Source: Rhodospirillales bacterium
GTDB lineage: Bacteria; Pseudomonadota; Alphaproteobacteria; Acetobacterales; Acetobacteraceae
Assembly (NCBI GenBank): GCA_025352665.1
Contig: JANXSM010000120.1
Coordinates: 39,064-103,063 of the forward strand
Length of the DNA: 64,000 bases
Direction of reading: 5' to 3'
Shown here: positions 36,772 to 45,433 of the stretch, piece by piece
Numbering within the stretch: the first letter of the stretch is position 1
Layout of the letters: every line of letters starts with the position of its first letter
The notes under the pieces: model-generated
Database searches by the model: none
Told to the model about the DNA's origin: nothing
The model's input: the letters and a program-made list of their open reading frames with translations, nothing else
Position numbers and translations under genes: made by a program

Positions 36772-38739
36772 TCAGAGACAGGCTTCCGGGGAAAGGGGTT
36801 CGATAGTGTCAAACGCCTGGCGCTGCGCCACGAGACGTTGCGTCAGGCTTTGCTCGAGATCGCGGGTGAAGGCAGCGATGTTGCCGACGCTGGCCTGCCA
36901 ACTCTCCGCGGTGAATGCAGCCTTGTGCCGGGCATAAGCCGATGGATCGGATGCCAGGCGAACCGCTGCGGCAACATACGCCTCGAGCGTGTTGGTGATG
37001 CCGTCGGCTGCTCCAATCGCCCGCAGCAGGCTGCCAGCCATGCGAGAGGCAAAAGACCTGCCGCACAATGTCAGCAGTGGCAGCTGCATGCGAATAGCGT
37101 CGCTCGCAATCGTGCCTGCATTATATGGGAACGTATCGAGGAAGAGATCAGCCAATGCCAGTCGGCTCATATATGTGTCAGGGTCGGTCCGCGGCGCAAA
37201 GATCAGGCGATCGGCCGTCAGGCCGCGATGAAGAGCGGCAGCCGTGAGGTTCGCCGCCGACCAGCGGTTGTCCACGCTCAACCACAGAACGCCGTTGGGC
37301 ACTCTCTGAAGGATCGAGAGCCAGGCAGAAAACATCTCCTGGGTGATTTTGTAGTGATTGGAGAAGCAACAGAATACAAAGCGGTCCGCGGGCAGGTCGA
37401 CATCCCCGCGGGTCAGACTGCACCCGATGAGGCGCTTGCTGTCGTTGGCTTGGTAGATCGAGGAAATTGCCAGCGGCGTTGGCTGGTAGACATCCGCCTG
37501 GGCCGGCGGAATGACGAAGTCGTCGCATAGTAGAAAGTCGAGTTCAGGCAGAGGAACCGGGCCGATGAACCCAAGATACGTTGCCTGCAGCGGAGCGGGC
37601 TTCCATCGGAGGATCTGCACGCGAGACCCTGCTGTCAAACCGTTGAGGTCGATAAGGATGTCGATCTCGTCGTGACGGATTAGCCGCGCGGCGGCCTCGT
37701 CGTCCAGGTGTCGGACAATCCTGCAGTGATCGAAGGCCTGCATCACCCGCGCACGGATCGCGCTGCCGTCCTCTGGGCTAGAGCAATAGCCAAACACCTC
37801 GAACCGCGCTCGATCATGCCGCTCGAAGAGTTCTGCAATCAGAAAGCTCATCGCATGACGACAAAAGTCGGAGGAGAGATAACCTATCCTGATCCGCCCG
37901 TGCCGATAGCCCTGAGCTGGCGAGAGCCTCATTGGCGCCGCGGTGGTCTTGCGTTGGATCCAAGCCGTCGTCGTCTGCAACTGACGATGCGCATCGTCCG
38001 TCAGCGCCAAAACCCCGAGCGGGCCCGACGTTCGCATCAGCTCATCGGCCGAAAGTCCGGGGAGCGGAAGCAGGACTGGCCAAAGGCAGATTTTCTGACG
38101 GATATGCACCCAGTGCTGGATGGCGTCAGTCGCTTTGGGATCGGTAAGCAGGCTTTTGCGAAGCACAATCTCCGCCTCATCCAGCCGGCCTAGTTGCTCA
38201 AGCAGGCGCCCACGTTGATTGAGCAGTGCGGCCCGCACTTCGTCGGGTTGCAGGGCGTTCTGCCACGTCGCCAAAGCGTCCTCCGGTTGCCCCAACGCCT
38301 CGAGCGACAGGCCGAGGTTGATAGACGCTGGATGGAAGTCCGGTTTTGCCACGAGCGCGTTGCGATAGGCTTGCGCCGCAAGCGCACGGTCGCCTTCGCG
38401 TGCGAGCGTGGCGCCAAGATTGTACCACGCCGCAAAAGACTGAAGATGCGCAGGCCCAACCGCTTCGAGCCAGCTCTGGTAAAGCAAAATCTCGACCGTG
38501 CCAGGTAGCTTCGGGCGCGAGCTCTCAATCGCCGAAACCAGATCCTGAAAGCTAGCCGATCTCAGCAGGGTAAGCATGTTGAGGGTGAGGGGAGGCACCA
38601 GCAGATGCTGGCGTTCCAGCAACCACGCCAGCGAAGGCTCAGGATCGCCATGGGTCCCCGGTCGGCTCTCTACGGTAACACCGGACACCATTCTATCGAG
38701 AGAAATTGTTAGATTATCCATACCGCCCACCGCGTTCAT
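36772..38739 (-). CDS. TPR-containing O-GlcNAc transferase-like glycosyltransferase (GT41, SPINDLY type)
   Basis: 655 residues. The N-terminal 230 residues contain TPR-type helices (FAAWYNLGATLAREGDRALAAQAY, then HPASINLGLSLEALGQPEDALATW). The C-terminal catalytic half is Glyco_transf_41: RIRIGYLSSDFCRHAMSF, DILIDLNGLTAGSR, QATYLGFIGPVPLPELDF, FCCFSNHYKITQEMFSAW and LFLDTFPYNAGTIASDAI. In eukaryotes this family transfers GlcNAc or fucose to Ser/Thr of proteins; in bacteria most members are uncharacterised, and some modify flagellin or adhesins. Membrane segments and signal peptide are absent, so it acts in the cytosol. Next on the same strand upstream is a Thr/Ser-rich octapeptide-repeat gene, a possible acceptor. 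ATG 38721 is an alternative start. Confidence 0.9.
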   Translation of the reverse strand: MNAVGGMDNLTISLDRMVSGVTVESRPGTHGDPEPSLAWLLERQHLLVPPLTLNMLTLLRSASFQDLVSAIESSRPKLPGTVEILLYQSWLEAVGPAHLQSFAAWYNLGATLAREGDRALAAQAYRNALVAKPDFHPASINLGLSLEALGQPEDALATWQNALQPDEVRAALLNQRGRLLEQLGRLDEAEIVLRKSLLTDPKATDAIQHWVHIRQKICLWPVLLPLPGLSADELMRTSGPLGVLALTDDAHRQLQTTTAWIQRKTTAAPMRLSPAQGYRHGRIRIGYLSSDFCRHAMSFLIAELFERHDRARFEVFGYCSSPEDGSAIRARVMQAFDHCRIVRHLDDEAAARLIRHDEIDILIDLNGLTAGSRVQILRWKPAPLQATYLGFIGPVPLPELDFLLCDDFVIPPAQADVYQPTPLAISSIYQANDSKRLIGCSLTRGDVDLPADRFVFCCFSNHYKITQEMFSAWLSILQRVPNGVLWLSVDNRWSAANLTAAALHRGLTADRLIFAPRTDPDTYMSRLALADLFLDTFPYNAGTIASDAIRMQLPLLTLCGRSFASRMAGSLLRAIGAADGITNTLEAYVAAAVRLASDPSAYARHKAAFTAESWQASVGNIAAFTRDLEQSLTQRLVAQRQAFDTIEPLSPEACL

Positions 38740-38798
38740 TTTGACGCGATGCTTTTTTGCCAGCGAAGTCCTAACAACCCGTCAAGATCAAGCCAATC

Positions 38799-38828
38799 CC
38801 CACCAGCATGCGAGCGCCTACTGGTGGG
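38799..38828 (-). terminator. Hairpin between the repeat-protein gene and the GT41 gene
   Basis: CCCACCAG at 38799-38806 and CTGGTGGG at 38821-38828 form a perfect 8-bp stem with a 14-base loop, nine bases beyond the stop of the repeat-protein gene. No long T-run follows, so termination would be partial and some transcripts could reach the GT41 gene. Confidence 0.45.
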
Positions 38829-38836
38829 TGTCATAC

Positions 38837-40234
38837 TCAGCTCCGATACAGCGCGTGTGCCTGGGCATCCGTGATGTGCGCGAGTTGAGCGCCGGTGAAG
38901 GCGTTCGACTGGGTGCTGGTAAATGCTCCCATTTCTGTCGTCGTAAGAGCGACGAATTGGGCGGTGGTAAGGGCCGCAATGCTCGATGTGGTTAATGCGA
39001 GCACCTCATTCGTTGTGAGCGCTGCGATATTTGCCGTACTGAACGCGATCAGCTGGTTGGTGCTGATCGCAGCGAGCTGCGAAGTATTCAAAGCCTGCAG
39101 CTGGTTAGTGGTAAGTGCTGCTATTTCAGAAGTGTTGAGAGCCACAAACTGAGCCGTTGTGAAGGAAGCCGTTTGCGCCGTGGTCAGCGCTCCTATTTCA
39201 GCCGAGTTAAAGGCCTTTACCTGCGCCGTGGTTAGCGCCACCACCTGGGCGGTGGTCAGGGCTGCGACGTTGGCGGTGCCAAGGGCGGCGAGCTGGGTGG
39301 AGCCGAACGCTGCGATCTGCGCTGTCGTTAGCGAAGCGACGTTGGCGGTGGACAGGGCCGCGGCCTGTGCGGAGGTAAGCACGCCGGTCTGCGCATTGGT
39401 CAGAGCAACGACCTGAGCCGTTGTCAGCGCAACGATCTGTGCAGTGGTGAGCCCGGCCATGGCGGATGTGGTGAAGCTTGCCACCTCGGCGGTGGTGAGG
39501 CCCGCGACATCGGCGGTGGTCAACCCGGCCAGCTGGGCGGAGCCGAGGGCTGCCACCTGGCCGGTTGTGAAGGCGGCGGCCTGGACGGTGCTAAGTGCGG
39601 CCATCTCGGCCGGTGTCAGCGCCTTCATCTGCGCCGTGGTGAGCGCCACCACCTGGGCTGTTGTCAGGGCTGCGACATTGGCGGTGCCGAGGGCGGCGAG
39701 CTGGGTAGAGCCGAGGGCGGCGACCTGGGCTGTGGTCAGGGCTGCGGCATCGGCGGTGGACAGGGCCGCGGCCTGAGCTGTGGTGAGCACGCCGATCTGT
39801 CCTGTGGTGAGGGCCACCAGCTGGGCGGTGGTGAAGGCGGCAACCTCGGCAGTGGTGAGCCCGGCGATGGCGGATGTGGTGAAGCTTGCCACCTCGGCGG
39901 TGGTGAGGCCCGCGACATCGGCGGTGGTCAACCCGGCCAGCTGGGCGGAGCCGAGGGCTGCCACCTGGCCGGTTGTGAAGGCGGCGGCCTGGGCGGTGCT
40001 AAGTGCGGCCATCTCGGCCGGTGTCAGCGCCTTCATCTGCGCCGTGGTGAGCGTCACCACCTGGGCTGTTGTCAGGGCTGCCGCGTTGCTGGTTCCCAAA
40101 GCCGCTACCTGGGATGATGTCAAAGCCGCCACCTGGCTGGTGGAAAGACCCGCGACTTGATCCGTCGTGAAGCCCGCAATGACGCTGGTGGGAAGAGCAG
40201 CAATCTGCGACGGGGACAAGAAAATGGCGGCCAT
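38837..40234 (-). CDS. Octapeptide-repeat protein, 57 contiguous Thr/Ser-rich repeats
   Basis: 465 residues. After MAAI, residues 5-460 divide without a single gap into 57 units of eight residues with consensus x-[LF]-[TSGN]-[TS]-x-[QEN]-[VILM]-x, typically ALTTAQVA; the tail is ALYRS. Units 7-23 and 24-40 form a 17-unit super-repeat (136 residues, 408 bases), partly near-identical in DNA. There is no signal peptide, Cys, lipobox or membrane helix. The Leu/Val spacing suits a regular solenoid, either beta or helical; Thr-x-x-Gln could cap helices. Similar Ala/Thr-rich repeat proteins occur in alphaproteobacteria as unassigned proteins. It sits between two glycosyltransferase genes, and its many Thr residues make it a possible glycan acceptor. 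Start ATG 40234 follows AAGGA by nine bases. Confidence 0.85.
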   Translation of the reverse strand: MAAIFLSPSQIAALPTSVIAGFTTDQVAGLSTSQVAALTSSQVAALGTSNAAALTTAQVVTLTTAQMKALTPAEMAALSTAQAAAFTTGQVAALGSAQLAGLTTADVAGLTTAEVASFTTSAIAGLTTAEVAAFTTAQLVALTTGQIGVLTTAQAAALSTADAAALTTAQVAALGSTQLAALGTANVAALTTAQVVALTTAQMKALTPAEMAALSTVQAAAFTTGQVAALGSAQLAGLTTADVAGLTTAEVASFTTSAMAGLTTAQIVALTTAQVVALTNAQTGVLTSAQAAALSTANVASLTTAQIAAFGSTQLAALGTANVAALTTAQVVALTTAQVKAFNSAEIGALTTAQTASFTTAQFVALNTSEIAALTTNQLQALNTSQLAAISTNQLIAFSTANIAALTTNEVLALTTSSIAALTTAQFVALTTTEMGAFTSTQSNAFTGAQLAHITDAQAHALYRS

Positions 40235-40243
40235 GAAACCCAT

Positions 40244-40340
40244 TCCTTCGGAGAGGAGTTTTTAACTGGCGCCTTTTTGGTGCTTTCGTCAGCATCTCCC
40301 AAAAAAATTAATGTAAAGTAAAAGCCTACAAAATCTTTTA
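40244..40340 (-). promoter_or_regulatory. AT-rich promoter region of the octapeptide-repeat gene
   Basis: About 50 bases (40295-40345) are strikingly AT-rich in a GC-rich window, directly before the repeat-protein gene on the minus strand. I see no unmistakable -35/-10 pair. The composition suggests a strong or silencer-controlled (H-NS/MucR/Ros-like) promoter separate from the upstream glycosyltransferase. Confidence 0.4.
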
Positions 40341-41351
40341 TTACGCAGATTTTTGTAACAGTTCACTGTCAGGGTTCTGACAGCCTTGGAACAGTATTGA
40401 GATCCTACTAAGCATTTCTAGCAGCAACCTCCGCTCTTCCACTGGGGAGTAGCGGTCAGCGAGCATCGTTATGCCAGGCAGCAACGTTTCTGAGTGGATC
40501 GAGCCCTGGTCGATCTCCATGGCGGCATCGTGAGCCGCCTCGACAAAGCAAATAACATCACCTTGTTCGATCGCCCGGAAGGTCGGTGATTGCCAATATT
40601 CCTTCGCACCTTGTCCTGTGTAGCCAACCACAAGGTTGCCTGAGAGAGCGGCTTCCATCGGTGGCAGTGGCAGTCCTTCAAACTCCGAGAACGACAGGAA
40701 TATGCTCGATGAACACAGCAGCCGAGCACAGGTCCCCTCATCAACATTATGGATCGGAATGATCGTCCAATCCTTGGGCAGGCGCTGCTCAAGAGCAAAC
40801 ACGACGCGCCGCGAGTGATCTGCCATTTTACGAGGCATGTAGGTGATGATCCGTCTTGGATCCGATCTCTCTGGCTGGCGGGAAAAAACTGGCGCAACAG
40901 AATACTGAATCCGAAGAAATCGATCTGGCACGAGCCCAGGATAGTTCAGAGCAACCATGCGCGCTGTGTCTTCGGAAATTGCCAAGATCAGTTCGGCACC
41001 CTCATAAACTTGGCGCATGACATGGGCCGGGTGTGCGGTAAGGATCGGGTGTGTCAGGTAGCCATTCTGCACGAAGATTGCATAGCGGACCTTCTGCTGC
41101 AGACACTGTGGGCCGAAAATCCCGGCCCATAGTTCTGGTATGATCACAAAATCGGATCGAGGCTCGAGGTCAAGCCTATCTAACAGCCGAACATTGTGAG
41201 TGAACCACGAGCAACGAAAGCTGGTATCGAGAGGATGCAGAACCGCGGCCTCGCATCCGAATCCCGCCAAAATCTCGGCATGCCGATAGATTACCTTAAC
41301 GCCACCCGTCGGCGTGTTGTCGGCTGGACAGAGATAAATGATGCGCTGCAT
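40341..41351 (-). CDS. Glycosyltransferase, GT4-like
   Basis: 336 residues. The N-terminal part reads MQRIIYLCPADNTPTGGVKVIYRHAEIL, the start of a GT-B enzyme with the glycine-rich acceptor loop. The C-terminal half has the nucleotide-sugar site SSSIFLSFSEFEGLPLPPMEAALSGNLVVGY, where the E-x7-E motif of GT4 enzymes is expected (EFEGLPLPPMEA). It would add a sugar to a glycan or protein in the cytosol. ATG 41351 is chosen because GGGAG lies seven bases before it; the frame is open to 41405. It is probably separate from the repeat-protein gene downstream, which has its own AT-rich leader, and divergent from the FkbM-HAD gene. Confidence 0.82.
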   Translation of the reverse strand: MQRIIYLCPADNTPTGGVKVIYRHAEILAGFGCEAAVLHPLDTSFRCSWFTHNVRLLDRLDLEPRSDFVIIPELWAGIFGPQCLQQKVRYAIFVQNGYLTHPILTAHPAHVMRQVYEGAELILAISEDTARMVALNYPGLVPDRFLRIQYSVAPVFSRQPERSDPRRIITYMPRKMADHSRRVVFALEQRLPKDWTIIPIHNVDEGTCARLLCSSSIFLSFSEFEGLPLPPMEAALSGNLVVGYTGQGAKEYWQSPTFRAIEQGDVICFVEAAHDAAMEIDQGSIHSETLLPGITMLADRYSPVEERRLLLEMLSRISILFQGCQNPDSELLQKSA

Positions 41352-41455
41352 GTGGAACTCCCGCGGTTCGTTACCCTGTCCTCGGATGATTAAGAAAGCG
41401 TTCATAACTTGTCGTCACTCTGATGCCTGGATCAAAATTCCGGTACGAGGTCAAA

Positions 41456-43690
41456 ATGACACCCCCACCGCTCGATGGGTCTGCTCTTTTATTGCGTCCA
41501 CAGGCAGGATCGGGCGCTGCCGCACTGACGGCCCCGAATGTCTTCACCTCGTACGAATGCTCGAGAGCTGACATCGGTGTCTCCTCCTTAGCTTCCAATA
41601 TTCAGGAAACTTATGCCCAGTGCAGTGAGGATCTGATTGTTGAGGGGCTGCTGGCTGCGCGCCTCGCGCTACAGGGCCGCGCCATGTCCACCCTTTTTTA
41701 CGTGGAGATCGGAGCGAACCATCCCGTTCAAACAAGCAATACCTACCTTCTTTATCGCAAGCATGGTGCCTCCGGCGTGCTGGTGGACGCCAACGCCCGG
41801 CTAACGGACGACTTGCGGAGGGTGAGGCCTCGGGATCTGGTATTGCATACCGCCGTATCCGCAAAAACCGATCCGACATTGACCTTCAGCGTCTGCGAGG
41901 TCAGCGAAGTATCGTCGCTGGCCGTCAAACATATCGAATCCTTCTGTACTGGTGCCGAGACCGTTTCGATGAGCGTGCCGAACCTGCACGTCAATGATCT
42001 GCTGTCGCTGTATACCGACCGTCAAGTCGACTTTCTGTCGATTGACGTCGAAGGGGTGGACTTGGAAATTCTGGAGGCACTCAACCTCTCACGTTTCCGG
42101 CCACTGGTCATTCAGTGTGAGCCCCGCGAGCATTTCATACCGGGAACCGCACAACAGATGGTAAAACTTCTTCATCAGCGCGGCTACACGCTCGTAGCTC
42201 GCACTTCGATCAACTTGATATTCGTCGACAGTGCAAGCTTGGATGTGACGGAGCCATCGCCGCAGATTTGCAGCTTCGACATTTTTGACACGCTGATCAG
42301 TCGCCGTTGCGTCGATCCGCAACGCGTGTTTGATCTGGTGGAAACGGCGAGCGGCATTATTGGCTTCGCCGCTGCACGCCGGGCGAGCGAGGTCGCGGTC
42401 GCAGGGCAGGGCACCACTCTGGACATGATCTATGCGGAGCTTGCAACACGCCTCGGTCTCGAAACGACTACGCTGGACACGTTGAAACAGGTCGAGATCG
42501 ATGCCGAACTCGCTCAGGTTATTCCGGTCGCCGAGAACTTGACCAAGGTGAAGCCTGGCGATCTTCTGTTATCAGACATGTATCTGCCGGCGGACGTCAT
42601 CAGCAACCTTCTCAATAGGGCTGGGCTCGACGTGCCGGTCGGCCTTGTCGTTACGGCAGATGGAAAGCAGTCCGGCCGTATCTGGCCGCATGTCAAAACC
42701 AGCTTTCGAGTAACCCGCCATCTCGGTGACAATCGACTGTCTGATGTCGAATCACCAACACGTTTCGGCATTGTCAGCGAACATACACGCGTGACCGAGC
42801 CGACACCCGTAGAACAATGGTGCCTCGATTCAGGACTGCGCGCCTTGGGTGAGATTATGCGTGCCGCCCGTCTCCGAATTTCAGCCCCGAACCCTGTACT
42901 GCGAAAGCTACTCTTGGTTCAAACCCAATTTAACTTTCCGCTTCTCTTCCTGGGCTCGATCGCACTGCATCGCTATGCCTTGTCCAAGAACGCACAACGG
43001 CTGCTGTTTGCAAGCCGGGACTGCCATCTTTGGCACGGACTCTTCAAAACCTTATATCCAGAACAGATGCAGACCGAGTATTTCTACACCAGCCGTCGTG
43101 CCCGGATACAGGGGTCGCAGGGTTATCGCGATTACGCCGCCGAGCGCCTCTGCAAGGGCGCTCTCCTCATCGACCTGTGCGGCAGCGGTTGGTCATCGGC
43201 GCGTCTGCTCCAATCTCTGGGTCTGGAAGGCCGAGGTCTTTATTTTCTCCATCGTATTCCGGCCGTTCCGTTGTATGAGCGGCAGCATCCTACGCCGGAC
43301 AACTGTGAGATGGGTGCCACCATCGGAGCCACTCGCCAGGGGCTAGATCATGTACGCCTGGAGATGAGCAACTACGCTCTGCACGGCTCGGTGATTGACA
43401 TACGTCAGATAGCCGGCACCCCCGTTCCGGTTTTCGACATTGATGAACGGCTCGAAGCAGAACGTAACATGGTGGCAGCGCAGGTGACGTGCTTCCGATC
43501 GATGGCGAGCGAGATACCTGGCAGAATCTCCACCGACACGATCCGATTCCAGGATGCCGATCTCATCGAGATCGCCGCGCGTCTTTACAGCCTTCTGTCG
43601 CAGGACCAGTCGCTAACTGCGGCCTATGCAGTTTCGCATCACCGCGAGGATTTGCGGACCCTCTCGGCGCTAAAACTGCTTCCAGAATGA
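41456..43690 (+). CDS. FkbM-type methyltransferase fused to a HAD-like domain
   Basis: 744 residues. Residues about 50-260 are an FkbM methyltransferase: FYVEIGANHPVQTSNTYLLY (SAM loop), GVLVDANARLTDDL and VDFLSIDVEGVDLEILEAL. From about 270 a HAD-like hydrolase-type domain begins at CSFDIFDTLISRRCVDPQRVF (D275, D278), with LLSDMYLPADVISNLL as a later motif. The last 250 residues resemble proteins often encoded in surface polysaccharide clusters (FASRDCHLWHGLFKTLYP, then LIDLCGSGWSSARLLQSLG). FkbM enzymes O-methylate sugars or polyketides. ATG 41456 has GAGG five bases before it; an upstream ATG at 41423 adds eleven residues. It likely tailors the glycan made by the neighbouring glycosyltransferases. 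Confidence 0.82.
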   Translation: MTPPPLDGSALLLRPQAGSGAAALTAPNVFTSYECSRADIGVSSLASNIQETYAQCSEDLIVEGLLAARLALQGRAMSTLFYVEIGANHPVQTSNTYLLYRKHGASGVLVDANARLTDDLRRVRPRDLVLHTAVSAKTDPTLTFSVCEVSEVSSLAVKHIESFCTGAETVSMSVPNLHVNDLLSLYTDRQVDFLSIDVEGVDLEILEALNLSRFRPLVIQCEPREHFIPGTAQQMVKLLHQRGYTLVARTSINLIFVDSASLDVTEPSPQICSFDIFDTLISRRCVDPQRVFDLVETASGIIGFAAARRASEVAVAGQGTTLDMIYAELATRLGLETTTLDTLKQVEIDAELAQVIPVAENLTKVKPGDLLLSDMYLPADVISNLLNRAGLDVPVGLVVTADGKQSGRIWPHVKTSFRVTRHLGDNRLSDVESPTRFGIVSEHTRVTEPTPVEQWCLDSGLRALGEIMRAARLRISAPNPVLRKLLLVQTQFNFPLLFLGSIALHRYALSKNAQRLLFASRDCHLWHGLFKTLYPEQMQTEYFYTSRRARIQGSQGYRDYAAERLCKGALLIDLCGSGWSSARLLQSLGLEGRGLYFLHRIPAVPLYERQHPTPDNCEMGATIGATRQGLDHVRLEMSNYALHGSVIDIRQIAGTPVPVFDIDERLEAERNMVAAQVTCFRSMASEIPGRISTDTIRFQDADLIEIAARLYSLLSQDQSLTAAYAVSHHREDLRTLSALKLLPE

Positions 43691-43733
43691 AATCGAAATC
43701 GGACCGTTTGAGCGCCAAGAAGTATTAACAGCT

Positions 43734-43897
43734 TTAGAGCGTGATGATCGAGGGTGGGATCACCAAAAGATCTGAGTCATGTGATAAAACAGAGAGCTAG
43801 AGCGGGATGACCGAAGGTGGAATCACCGAAAGGTTTGAATCACGCGATAAAACAAAGACTTAGAGCCGGATTACGTCGCCTATCAGACGTCATCCTG
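43734..43897. repeat. Rearranged copy of the 107-base element with duplicated left arm
   Basis: Two successive left arms are seen, 43734-43797 and 43798-43860 (both with AGAGCG, GATGA, GGGATCACC/GGAATCACC and GATAAAACA). A single right arm follows, matching 36304-36332 almost exactly (GGATTACGTCGCCTATCAGA). The stretch lies between the FkbM-HAD gene and the ABC transporter genes and encodes nothing. It shows that the left arm can be duplicated on its own. Confidence 0.68.
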
Positions 43898-43925
43898 CTG
43901 GTCGACGAAACTGTGCAGAGTTCTA

Positions 43926-44684
43926 TCAGCCCAGTCTCTTGGCGAGAAACTGGCGGGTGTGCTCGCTGCTGGGGGCGGTAAAGAACTGCTCCGGCGGCAA
44001 GTCATCGACGATTTGACCCCGATGCATGAGAATGATCCTGTCGGCGGCCGCGCGTGCGAAGCTCATTTCGTGGCTGACCACGATCATCGTCATGCCTCGG
44101 CGTGATAGATCCATCATCACGTCGAGCACCTCGCGGATCATCTCAGGGTCGAGGGCGGACGTCGGCTCGTCGAACAGCATCACCTTCGGCTGCATCGCCA
44201 GTGCTCGGGCAATGGCCACGCGCTGTTGCTGGCCGCCGGAGAGTTGCTTCGGAAAGGCGTTTTCCTTCTCTGGCAGTCCAACCCGAGCCAGCAAAACGCG
44301 CGCTTCGGCGGTCGCCAGCGCGCGCGGAATGCCGAGCACCTTGGTGGGAGCTGCGATGATGTTGTCCAGCACGCTCAGATGTGGAAACAGATTGAACTGC
44401 TGGAACACCATCCCGAGATTTTGCCTCAGCCTTGCCATCTGGCCTGGCGCTAGGTGGATAGTGCTGCCGGCCATCGCCTCGCCACACACGGTGATCTCGC
44501 CGGAATCGATCGTTTCCAACTGGTCGATACAGCGCAGTAGGGTGCTTTTGCCGCCGCCGGACCGCCCGGCGATGACGATGACCTCGCCTGCCTGAACGCG
44601 CAGCGACACGCCGCGCAGGATTGGGGTCGGACCGTAGGATTTGTGAACGTCGAGGATTTCGACGATCGGATTTTCGTTGCTCAT
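43926..44684 (-). CDS. Polar amino acid ABC transporter ATP-binding protein
   Basis: 252 residues. Walker A GRSGGGKS (Arg-Ser for the usual Pro-Ser or Glu-Ser), Q-loop FQQFNLFPHLSV, signature LSGGQQQR, Walker B VMLFDEPTSALDPE and the switch His in VVSHEMSFAR. The closest group is GlnQ/HisP/ArtP. The real start is ATG 44684 (MSNENPIVEILDVHKSYG), overlapping the permease stop by 4 nt; a longer frame upstream only shadows the permease gene. It powers uptake of an amino acid or opine whose catabolic genes follow at 46-51.6 kb. Confidence 0.94.
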   Translation of the reverse strand: MSNENPIVEILDVHKSYGPTPILRGVSLRVQAGEVIVIAGRSGGGKSTLLRCIDQLETIDSGEITVCGEAMAGSTIHLAPGQMARLRQNLGMVFQQFNLFPHLSVLDNIIAAPTKVLGIPRALATAEARVLLARVGLPEKENAFPKQLSGGQQQRVAIARALAMQPKVMLFDEPTSALDPEMIREVLDVMMDLSRRGMTMIVVSHEMSFARAAADRIILMHRGQIVDDLPPEQFFTAPSSEHTRQFLAKRLG

Positions 44685-45391
44685 CGCAGTGCCAGATCCG
44701 GCTCTGGCAACGCCACGTTGCCGCTTAGCATGTAAGGCTTGCCGTAATAGGCCTCGATCCGCTTCTGAACCTGGCCCCAGATGCTCGTTAGGATGACGTA
44801 GTAGATGGCAGCGACGAGATAGGCCTCCAGCACGCGAAATTCGATCTGGGCGAGTTGCTGGGCATGGCGCAACAACTCCTCCATCGAAATCACCGAGGCT
44901 AGCGACGAGGTTTTCAGCATGCCGTTGAACTGGTTGCCCAGCGGCGGGACCACCACACGAAAAGCCTGTGGCAGGATCACAATCCGCATCATGCGGCGAT
45001 AATCCATGCCCAGTGCTCGGGCGGCATCGGTCTGGCCCTGGTCGACCGACATAATGCCGGCCCGGACCACTTCCGCAAAATAGGCCCCTTCGTTGAGACC
45101 AAAGCCCAATAGGGCAGATTCGATCACGCCCAGTTTGATGCCGAACTGGGGAAGGCCGGTGTAGATGATCACCAATTGTACCAACAGTGGCGTTCCGCGC
45201 CACAGCCACACGTAGAAGCTAGCGATCCCGCGCAGAACGGCACTGTTAGACATTTTCATCAAGGCTGCGACGAAGCCGAGCACGATCCCGATCGCCATCG
45301 AGACGCAGGTCAGCCAAACCGTCGTCCAAACGCCGGCCAGAATATATGGGCTGACGAGATATTCGAAAAAACTGTTCCAGCTCCAGGTCAT
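44681..45391 (-). CDS. Polar amino acid ABC transporter permease
   Basis: 236 residues with about five membrane helices. The HisMQ-type signature is present: YVWLWRGTPLLVQLVIIYTGLP and GLNEGAYFAEVVRAGIMSVDQGQTDAARALG, the EAA loop. Only one permease gene is found, so the channel may be a homodimer, as in GlnP. ATG 45391 (MTWSWNSFFEYL) is chosen; an upstream in-frame ATG at 45409 would add six residues. The stop overlaps the ATPase start. Confidence 0.93.
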   Translation of the reverse strand: MTWSWNSFFEYLVSPYILAGVWTTVWLTCVSMAIGIVLGFVAALMKMSNSAVLRGIASFYVWLWRGTPLLVQLVIIYTGLPQFGIKLGVIESALLGFGLNEGAYFAEVVRAGIMSVDQGQTDAARALGMDYRRMMRIVILPQAFRVVVPPLGNQFNGMLKTSSLASVISMEELLRHAQQLAQIEFRVLEAYLVAAIYYVILTSIWGQVQKRIEAYYGKPYMLSGNVALPEPDLALR

Positions 45392-45433
45392 GCGCCTGGA
45401 CGCCCGCAAGTCCTCCGCATAACCTGGCCTAAC

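Noticed and set aside
38895..40160. Several long Val/Ala-rich open frames on the plus strand opposite the octapeptide-repeat gene
   Set aside because: They mirror the repeat codons of the minus-strand gene, lack ribosome sites, and appear only because each 24-base unit is free of stops in both directions.
38837..40234. CRISPR-like periodic repeats
   Set aside because: The period is 24 bases with no unique spacers, stays in frame and is translated; there are no cas genes.
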